Assembly: GCA_943372645.1 (NCBI GenBank)
Contig: CALRZN010000011.1
Coordinates: forward strand, 62,001 to 126,000
DNA: 64,000 nt
Source of the DNA: VBWE01 sp943372645
Lineage (GTDB): Bacteria; Bacteroidota; Bacteroidia; Palsa-965
Direction: 5' to 3'
This document shows positions 58,939 to 64,000 of the stretch, piece after piece. A model generated the notes under the pieces. The model was not told the origin of the DNA and did not search any database. It saw nothing but the letters and a program-made list of their open reading frames with translations. Position 1 is the stretch's first letter. Each line of letters starts with the position of its first letter. Made by a program: the position numbers and the translations under genes.

Positions 58939-59649
58939 ATGTACCTCTGGGCTGCACTTACACTCGGTTTCCTGAGTAGCTTTCACTGCATCGGCATGTG
59001 TGGTCCCATTGCGCTTGCCCTTCCGCTCGACCGCAGCTCAAAAGCCAGCGCCGCAGCGGGAACGTTGCTTTATAACTTCGGGCGCATGCTCACCTATTCC
59101 GTGCTCGGATTGTTCATGGGATTCATTGGCCAGGGTGCTGCATTTGCGGGTTACCAGAATATTCTTTCAATTGTGCTTGGCAGCATCGTACTGCTGTTCC
59201 TGCTCATCCCGCGTTTGCCGGCGATGCTGCAGCCTGCGGGCATGCAACGGTTTATCGGCCGGCTTAAAGAACCGATCCGCAAATTGTTTGGCGTGCACTC
59301 CATGCGATCATTGCTGCTCATCGGTGTGCTGAACGGCCTGCTGCCCTGCGGCATGGTGTATCTCGGCATTGCAGGTGCTGTTGCTACCGGCAGCGCTGTA
59401 AAAGGAAGTTTGTTTATGGCCGCATTCGGACTCGGCACCTTGCCGGCCATGGCGTTGATTTCGCTTGCCAAAAATTACATCAACGTGCGTTTCCGCGACA
59501 CCATCCGCAAAATGGTGCCGGTAATGGTAGGTGCAATGGCGGTGCTGCTCATCATGCGCGGACTTAATCTCGGCATTCCGTACATCAGTCCGAAAATTGT
59601 GAAAACCGAAGCCGGATGTGTTACACACTCCTGCTGCCATAAAAAATAA
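58939..59649 (+). CDS. TauE/SafE-like membrane protein of the cbb3 cluster
   Basis: A 236-residue polytopic protein of the sulfite-exporter-like (TSUP, UreH-like) type regularly found next to ccoGH and sometimes linked to copper supply. It has about six hydrophobic segments. Motifs are GFLSSFHCIGMCGPIALALPL near residue 8 (the His/Cys-rich MCGPI motif), and GLLPCGMVYLGIAGAVATGSAVKG near 140. A Cys/His-rich C-terminus (CVTHSCCHKK) suggests metal binding. It follows ccoH by 3 bp; pdxH follows by 2 bp. The role in oxidase assembly is inferred from context. Confidence 0.85.
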   Translation: MYLWAALTLGFLSSFHCIGMCGPIALALPLDRSSKASAAAGTLLYNFGRMLTYSVLGLFMGFIGQGAAFAGYQNILSIVLGSIVLLFLLIPRLPAMLQPAGMQRFIGRLKEPIRKLFGVHSMRSLLLIGVLNGLLPCGMVYLGIAGAVATGSAVKGSLFMAAFGLGTLPAMALISLAKNYINVRFRDTIRKMVPVMVGAMAVLLIMRGLNLGIPYISPKIVKTEAGCVTHSCCHKK

Positions 59650-59651
59650 CC

Positions 59652-60302
59652 ATGGACGATCTCCGCGAATACATCAATAAACTGCGTTTCGATTTTTCGC
59701 GCATGCAGTTCGACGAAAGCGATGCGCTGAACAACCCGTTTCAGCAGTTCGAAAAATGGTTCCGCGAAGCTGTTGATGCGCACGTCAACACCCCGAACGC
59801 CATGACACTGGCCACTGCATCGGCCGATGGAATACCGGCAGCACGCATTATGCTGTTGCGCAATTTCAATGAAAACGGGTTCGTGTTTTACACCAACTAC
59901 AACAGCCGGAAAGCAGCACATTTAAGCGCAAGCGGACATGCAGCATTGCTCTTCTGGTGGCCCGAACTGGAACGCCAGGTGCGCATTGAAGGAACGATAA
60001 GCAAACAAACGGCCAGTGAATCGGATCTGTATTTCAGTTCACGGCCCGATACCAGCAAACTCGGTGCCTGGAGTTCGCCGCAAAGCACAGTGATCGTAAA
60101 CCGCAAAGTGCTCGATGACGAATACGGGCAGATGAAAAAACGCTTTGCCGGCAAAACCATTGAACGCCCGCCGTTCTGGGGCGGTTACGTGGTTAAACCG
60201 GTGCGCTTTGAATTCTGGCAGGGACGACCAGGGCGCATGCATGATCGTATTGCGTACCGCGAAGAAAACGGACAATGGATCATTGAACGCCTCGCTCCCT
60301 GA
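59652..60302 (+). CDS. pdxH: Pyridoxamine 5'-phosphate oxidase
   Basis: Oxidises pyridoxine or pyridoxamine phosphate to pyridoxal phosphate using FMN, 216 residues. FMN-binding sites are RIMLLRNFNENGFVFYTNYNSRKA near residue 63-86 and WPELERQVRIEGT near 105. Substrate residues are in the terminal FWQGRPGRMHDR near 198, the PdxH signature. The start at 59652 is 2 bp after the previous stop, and queD follows by 2 bp, so it is cotranscribed with the oxidase cluster end. Pyridoxal phosphate is not known to be tied to oxidase assembly. The call is secure. Confidence 0.96.
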   Translation: MDDLREYINKLRFDFSRMQFDESDALNNPFQQFEKWFREAVDAHVNTPNAMTLATASADGIPAARIMLLRNFNENGFVFYTNYNSRKAAHLSASGHAALLFWWPELERQVRIEGTISKQTASESDLYFSSRPDTSKLGAWSSPQSTVIVNRKVLDDEYGQMKKRFAGKTIERPPFWGGYVVKPVRFEFWQGRPGRMHDRIAYREENGQWIIERLAP

Positions 60303-60304
60303 AG

Positions 60305-60745
60305 ATGCTTATTCGTGTAACAAAAACATTTACGTTTGAAATGGCGCATGCGTTGAGCGGGCACGATGGTCCGTGCAGAAATGTGCACGGCCATTCGTAC
60401 GAGCTGGCTGTTACCATTCGCGGTATTCCGTCGCATGAAAAAGGCCATCCGAAAAACGGGATGGTGATTGATTTTGCGGAACTGAAAACCATTGTAAACA
60501 AACACGTTATTCATCCTTTCGATCACACGCTGGTGCTGCCGGAAGAAGCAGACGAATACAAACACATTACCGGCGAAGCCGTGCTACGCGTGCCGTATCA
60601 GCCCACCTGTGAAAACCTGCTCGCCGAATTTGTCCACCGCCTGCAGCCGCAATTTCCGCAGCACATGCAACTCGTGAGCCTGCGCCTGCGCGAAACAGCA
60701 ACCTCGTGGGCCGAGTGGCTGGAAAGTGAGCAGGAGGAAGAATAA
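60305..60745 (+). CDS. queD: 6-pyruvoyl-tetrahydropterin synthase/QueD family
   Basis: Makes 6-carboxy-tetrahydropterin for queuosine and related deazapurine pathways (QueD), or a pterin; the family call cannot settle which. The 146-residue protein has the zinc-binding His residues in FEMAHAL (His 15) and CRNVHGHSYEL (His 28 and 30), with catalytic Cys 24. HPFDHTLVL and PTCENLLAEF follow, and ETATSWAEW with the Glu of the active site is near the C-terminus. All key residues are present. It follows pdxH by 2 bp; hemN follows after an 83-bp gap. Confidence 0.92.
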   Translation: MLIRVTKTFTFEMAHALSGHDGPCRNVHGHSYELAVTIRGIPSHEKGHPKNGMVIDFAELKTIVNKHVIHPFDHTLVLPEEADEYKHITGEAVLRVPYQPTCENLLAEFVHRLQPQFPQHMQLVSLRLRETATSWAEWLESEQEEE

Positions 60746-60828
60746 TTTAGTTTTGGGTAAATTGACCCACGATGCATCGCGGATGAACACACAGCATGTA
60801 AAGGCGAACGTTTGAACAAAAGCCAATT

Positions 60829-62190
60829 ATGATGAACGAGTTAATCAGAAAATACAACGTAGCAGCCCCGCGCTACACCAGCTATCCCACCGTTCCCTAC
60901 TGGGACACCGTTGCCCCCACCACCGCACAATGGGCAGCCGAAGTGCAGCGTACGTTTGTCGCCACCAACAACAGCAACGGCATCAGCCTGTACATTCACC
61001 TGCCGTTTTGTGAAAGCCTTTGTACCTATTGCGGCTGCAACACCCGCATCACGGTAAACCATGCGGTGGAATCGCCGTACATCACCGCGGTGCTGAACGA
61101 GTGGAAACTCTACCTCGCGCTCTTCCCTGCCCCGCCGCGCATCCGCGAAATTCACCTCGGCGGCGGCACACCCACGTTTTTCAGTGCGGCCAACCTTGAA
61201 CTGCTGCTGCAAAGCATCTGCAATTCAGCCGAAGTGTGTGACGATGCCGAATTCAGTTTTGAAGCGCATCCTGCAAACACCACCGACGCACACCTCGAAA
61301 CGTTGTACCGCCTCGGGTTCCGCCGCCTCAGCCTCGGCATCCAGGATTTTGATCCGAAGGTGCAGGACATCATCAACCGCAAACAAAGTGTGGACGATGT
61401 GCGCCGCGTTACCACATCGGCCCGGCGCATCGGTTATACGTCCATAAACTACGACCTCATTTACGGCCTGCCCCTGCAGACTGATGCAGGCATGCAGCAA
61501 ACCATTGAACAGGTGATAACACTTCGCCCGGAACGCATTGCGTTTTACAGTTACGCGCATGTGCCGTGGATGAAACCCGGGCAGCGCAAATTCACCGAGG
61601 CCGATCTGCCCGAAGGCGAAACCAAACGCCGCCTGTACGAAAACGGGCGCGATGCGTTTCTCAAAGCCGGTTACAGCGAAAACGGCATGGATCATTTTTC
61701 ACTGCCCGGCGATCCGCTGCACAAAGCCGAAGCAGACAAAACGCTGCACCGCAATTTTATGGGCTACACCACCACCGCCACGCGCCTGCTCATCGGTCTC
61801 GGTGTTTCATCCATCAGCGATGCGTGGACCGCGTTCGCACAAAACGAAAAGAAAGTAGAAGACTATTACGCCCGCATTGCCAAAGGCGAACTGCCGATTT
61901 TTAAAGGTCACCTGTTAACTGCCGAAGATGAAATAATCCGGAAACACATTCTCAACATCATGTGCCGCATGGAAACCAGCTGGGCCGACGAAGCGATGCA
62001 AACCGCCGCCGTTTACGAAGCCCTGCCCCGCCTCCGCGAGCTGGAAAACGATGGCCTCGTGGTGGTTGAACCGTTCCGCCTTACGGTAAAACCCGAAGGC
62101 AAAGCGTTTCTGCGAAACATTGCGATGGCCTTTGATGCGCGCCTGTGGGCGAAGCAGCCGGATGCGCAGGTGTTTAGTGCGGCGGTGTAA
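60829..62190 (+). CDS. hemN: Oxygen-independent coproporphyrinogen III dehydrogenase
   Basis: Radical SAM enzyme that makes protoporphyrinogen IX for heme without oxygen, 453 residues. The cluster motif is HLPFCESLCTYCGC at about residues 58-70 (Cys 61, 65 and 68). Further family features are REIHLGGGTPTFF, SFEAHPANT, and RLSLGIQDFDPKVQ near 170. The C-terminal HemN domain starts near 370 and is complete. It would supply heme for cbb3 oxidase under low oxygen. It probably has its own promoter in the 83-bp gap, where I see no good FNR site. Met 1 and Met 2 are both possible starts. Confidence 0.95.
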   Translation: MMNELIRKYNVAAPRYTSYPTVPYWDTVAPTTAQWAAEVQRTFVATNNSNGISLYIHLPFCESLCTYCGCNTRITVNHAVESPYITAVLNEWKLYLALFPAPPRIREIHLGGGTPTFFSAANLELLLQSICNSAEVCDDAEFSFEAHPANTTDAHLETLYRLGFRRLSLGIQDFDPKVQDIINRKQSVDDVRRVTTSARRIGYTSINYDLIYGLPLQTDAGMQQTIEQVITLRPERIAFYSYAHVPWMKPGQRKFTEADLPEGETKRRLYENGRDAFLKAGYSENGMDHFSLPGDPLHKAEADKTLHRNFMGYTTTATRLLIGLGVSSISDAWTAFAQNEKKVEDYYARIAKGELPIFKGHLLTAEDEIIRKHILNIMCRMETSWADEAMQTAAVYEALPRLRELENDGLVVVEPFRLTVKPEGKAFLRNIAMAFDARLWAKQPDAQVFSAAV

Positions 62191-62201
62191 GAATATATTA
62201 T

Positions 62202-62654
62202 TTACTCCCACACATATTTTTCATCAAACTCCACCTGGTACTTTTTCAGCAGGGCAAGGTATTCCTTTTTAAAATCTTTTTGCTTGTGGTGTTCGTGCTG
62301 GTTGGAGATGTAGCTGTGTACCCGATCAACCTGCGCCGGGTTTACAGAGAAGGCACCGTAGCCATCCTGCCAGCGGAAGTTTTTGAGTGACGGATTTTTT
62401 TGTTTGATCCAGCGCGAGGAGTTCGCTTTTACCACACCCACGAGTTTCATGAGTGCAATTTTCCGCGAGAGCATACAGAGGATGTGGATGTGATCGGTAT
62501 AGCCCCCCACGATGAGTGATTGGCATCCGAGTTCGTTGCAGATGCCCCCGAGGTAACGGTGAAGCTCTTCTTCCCAGGGCGGGAGGATGCAGGGGGTGCG
62601 GTATTTGGTGCTGAAGACGATGTGAATGTAGTTCTTAACGAGCGATTGTCCCAT
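62202..62654 (-). CDS. IS200/IS605-family transposase (REP-associated tyrosine transposase type)
   Basis: A single-domain Y1 transposase, 150 residues, full length for the family. The HUH metal motif is DHIHIL in GGYTDHIHILCML near residue 63-75, and the catalytic Tyr is in YISNQHEHH near 118. The C-terminal helix is intact. I chose the ATG at 62654 (MGQSLVKNYIHIVFSTKYR, the usual family start), not the upstream frame that reads through hairpins. It ends 12 bp after hemN. It probably moves single-stranded DNA or trims hairpin repeats. The hairpin array upstream (62665-63037) fits the REP-associated pattern. No terminal ends of a full insertion sequence are seen. Confidence 0.9.
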   Translation of the reverse strand: MGQSLVKNYIHIVFSTKYRTPCILPPWEEELHRYLGGICNELGCQSLIVGGYTDHIHILCMLSRKIALMKLVGVVKANSSRWIKQKNPSLKNFRWQDGYGAFSVNPAQVDRVHSYISNQHEHHKQKDFKKEYLALLKKYQVEFDEKYVWE

Positions 62655-62664
62655 GATCGTAAAT

Positions 62665-63037
62665 GCCCCTCCGGGGCTTGATAAGATTGTATTACCTGGC
62701 AGGCTCTGCCTGCCAGTGTTTGTTGTGCGGATGGGCTGCGCCCATCCTTGTGGCTTATATTTTTTATGGACTGCGTCCATTGTTGGTTTATGCCGTCCCT
62801 TCGGGACTCATTCCATAAACCACCATACTTACTAACATACTTACGACGATTCGTAAGTATGTCAGCACAAGTTACTAAATTATCATAAATCGTGGTCATC
62901 ACAAGATGTCAGTCCCGGAGGGACGGCATCGGCAACATCAAGGCTTTGCCTTGATTTACGCTATCACTAACATACGATCTTATTCTACTATTCCCTTTCT
63001 ACTATCCTTATCTACTATCTTCATGGCTTTGCCATGA
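62665..63037. repeat. Array of nine small hairpins upstream of the transposase
   Basis: Perfect stems, eight with three-base loops: GCCCC TCC GGGGC (62665-62677); CTGGCAGGC TCT GCCTGCCAG (62696-62716); GGATGGGC TGC GCCCATCC (62729-62747); ATGGAC TGC GTCCAT (62766-62780); GTCCC TTC GGGAC (62795-62807); GTCCC GGA GGGAC (62912-62924); ATCAAGGC TTT GCCTTGAT (62937-62955); TCATGGC TTT GCCATGA (63021-63037). A ninth, ACATACTTACGA with a CGAT loop, is at 62835-62862. The two GTCCC units lie in opposite orientation with matching flanks. Almost every stem has a different sequence. Confidence 0.8.
62984..63018. repeat. Three direct copies of TCTACTAT at 13-14 bp spacing
   Basis: TCTACTAT occurs at 62984, 62998 and 63011 in a pyrimidine-rich tract just upstream of the last hairpin. 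A short direct repeat of this type could be a binding site, or slippage residue. Confidence 0.6.
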
Positions 63038-63047
63038 TTCTTCCGAA

Positions 63048-63082
63048 CAAAAAAACGGGACTCCCTTTTACAGGAGCCCCGT
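63048..63082 (-). terminator. Intrinsic terminator of hppD
   Basis: On the minus strand ACGGGGCTCC, loop, GGGAGTCCCGT (one mismatch), then seven T. It lies 28 bases after the hppD stop. Confidence 0.85.
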
Positions 63083-63110
63083 CTTTAAATGATACCGTTT
63101 CTTCGGCCGA

Positions 63111-64000
63111 TCAGAGCGTGCCTCTACGCGCTTGCTCCGCTTCAATCGACTCGAACAAGGCTTTAAAATTGCCTTTCCCGAACGAATTTGCCCCTTTCCG
63201 CTGGATAATCTCGAAGAACAAAGTAGGGCGGTCTTCCACGGGTTTGGTGAATATCTGTAACAGGTATCCTTCCTCATCGCGGTCAACCATGATGCCCAGC
63301 TTCTTCAACGTCAATAAATCTTCTTCGATTATACCAACGCGTTCGGCAACGGTATCGTAATACGTGCCCGGAACATGCAGAAATTCCACACCTCGTTTCC
63401 GCATTTCCGTTACGGCATGTACTATATCATTTGTAGCTATTGCAATGTGCTGGCAACCGGCTCCGCCATAAAAATCAAGATACTCTTCGATCTGTGATTT
63501 TTTCAGGCCATATGCCGGTTCGTTAATCGGAAACTTGATGCGACCGTTTCCGTTGGTCATTACTTTACTCATCAGCGCCGTGTAATCGGTCGAGATGTCT
63601 TTGTCATCAAACGTAATGAGGTTTGCAAAACCCATCACCTCTTCGTAAAACTTCGCCCATTTATTCATCTCGCCCAGGTTTACATTGCCCACCATGTGAT
63701 CAATGTACTTGAAGCCGATGTCTTCCGGGTTGTATTCAGAATTCCAGGCCACAAAACCGGGCAGGAAAACACCGCTGTAGTTTTTGCGTTCGATAAACAG
63801 GTGGATGGTATCGCCATAGGTATGAATACCGGCTTTCACCACTTCCCCGTGTTCATCTTTTTCCACCACCGGTTCCAGGAACGGGCGTGCGCCGCGGCGC
63901 GTGGTTTCTTCAAACGCACTGCGCGCATCATCTACCCACAGCGCAATGTATTTTACACCGTCACCATGCACACGGATGTGGTTCGATATTTCACTGTCCT
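63111..64000 (-). CDS. hppD: 4-hydroxyphenylpyruvate dioxygenase, 5' end missing
   Basis: Turns 4-hydroxyphenylpyruvate into homogentisate in tyrosine breakdown. Only the C-terminal part is in the window (about 296 residues of a usual 360-380); the frame is open to base 64000 (DSEISNHIRVHGDG before the first possible internal start). Iron-ligand motifs are DHMVGNV with the first His, GCQHIAIATNDI with the second, and FFEIIQRKG with the Glu near the C-terminus, all intact. The stop is at 63111, followed by a good terminator. fahA of the same pathway opens the window. Confidence 0.95.
   Translation of the reverse strand, partial: DSEISNHIRVHGDGVKYIALWVDDARSAFEETTRRGARPFLEPVVEKDEHGEVVKAGIHTYGDTIHLFIERKNYSGVFLPGFVAWNSEYNPEDIGFKYIDHMVGNVNLGEMNKWAKFYEEVMGFANLITFDDKDISTDYTALMSKVMTNGNGRIKFPINEPAYGLKKSQIEEYLDFYGGAGCQHIAIATNDIVHAVTEMRKRGVEFLHVPGTYYDTVAERVGIIEEDLLTLKKLGIMVDRDEEGYLLQIFTKPVEDRPTLFFEIIQRKGANSFGKGNFKALFESIEAEQARRGTL

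Larger units (their letters stand above)
62655..63110. other. Non-coding stretch holding a hairpin array and a terminator
   Basis: About 456 bases between the transposase start and the hppD stop, with no gene. It contains nine hairpins (62665-63037), the pyrimidine-rich TCTACTAT repeats (62984-63018) and the hppD terminator (63048-63082). Confidence 0.8.

Overview
This 64 kb window is chromosomal DNA from a Bacteroidota bacterium; I cannot place it to order. The evidence is three secreted proteins ending in type IX secretion (T9SS) sorting domains, SprB-like repeats, a DUF5683 gene behind parAB, paired lepB genes, WbqC, a fused CcoNO oxidase, the DUF1501/DUF1800 pair, and promoters of the Bacteroidota TAnnTTTG type without Shine-Dalgarno sites. 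The first gene (fumarylacetoacetase) and the last (4-hydroxyphenylpyruvate dioxygenase) are cut by the window ends; both belong to tyrosine degradation.

Layout. 1-4.8 kb: fahA, an FMN reductase, a UPF0173 hydrolase and parA-parB-DUF5683. 4.9-13.1 kb: a START-like protein, two T9SS-exported proteins, a RES/Xre toxin-antitoxin pair, ribBA and a secreted protein of unknown role. 13.1-18.2 kb: a five-gene operon of two coiled-coil proteins, an anchored substrate-binding protein fused to an OmpA domain, and an ABC permease and ATPase. 18.5-21.9 kb: a large propeller-sensor PP2C phosphatase. 22.2-32.5 kb: an RNA-repair neighbourhood with Pnkp, Hen1 and two RlaP-type nucleotidyltransferases, mixed with a B12-type radical SAM gene and DUF1501/DUF1800. 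32.5-37.3 kb: tRNA-Met with a GIY-YIG gene and a tRNA remnant, a START-like protein with a histone-like tail, PAP2 and glycosyltransferase genes, and tRNA-Ser followed by inverted and tandem repeats. 37.3-45.3 kb: an amino acid permease and a 2131-residue T9SS adhesin. 45.5-50.7 kb: dapB, lepB, lepB, TSUP, wbqC. 50.8-60.3 kb: a complete cbb3 oxidase cluster (ccoI, ccoS, ccoNO, ccoQ, ccoP, ccoG, ccoH, TauE/SafE-like) running into pdxH and queD; hemN follows. 62.2-63.1 kb: a REP-associated-type transposase with an array of small hairpins upstream. 63.1-64 kb: hppD.

How genes work together. parAB-DUF5683 and dapB-lepB-lepB-wbqC are, as I know Bacteroidota genomes, normally one cluster; here they lie about 40 kb apart in the same orientation, and a 137-bp repeat sits exactly at the DUF5683 stop codon. 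The cco genes carry candidate FNR-type sites in front of ccoI and ccoS, which suggests low-oxygen induction; hemN can supply heme to the oxidase. Pnkp and Hen1 together heal, methylate and seal broken RNAs.

Most notable non-coding structures: a 137/136-bp MITE-like element in two inverted copies, one touching the Pnkp promoter; a tRNA-Met / GIY-YIG / tRNA-remnant cassette whose nuclease gene has a premature TAG; a 160-bp palindrome behind tRNA-Ser made of two facing terminators with different stem sequences; and the hairpin array beside the transposase. All functions come from reading the sequence; no database search was run.
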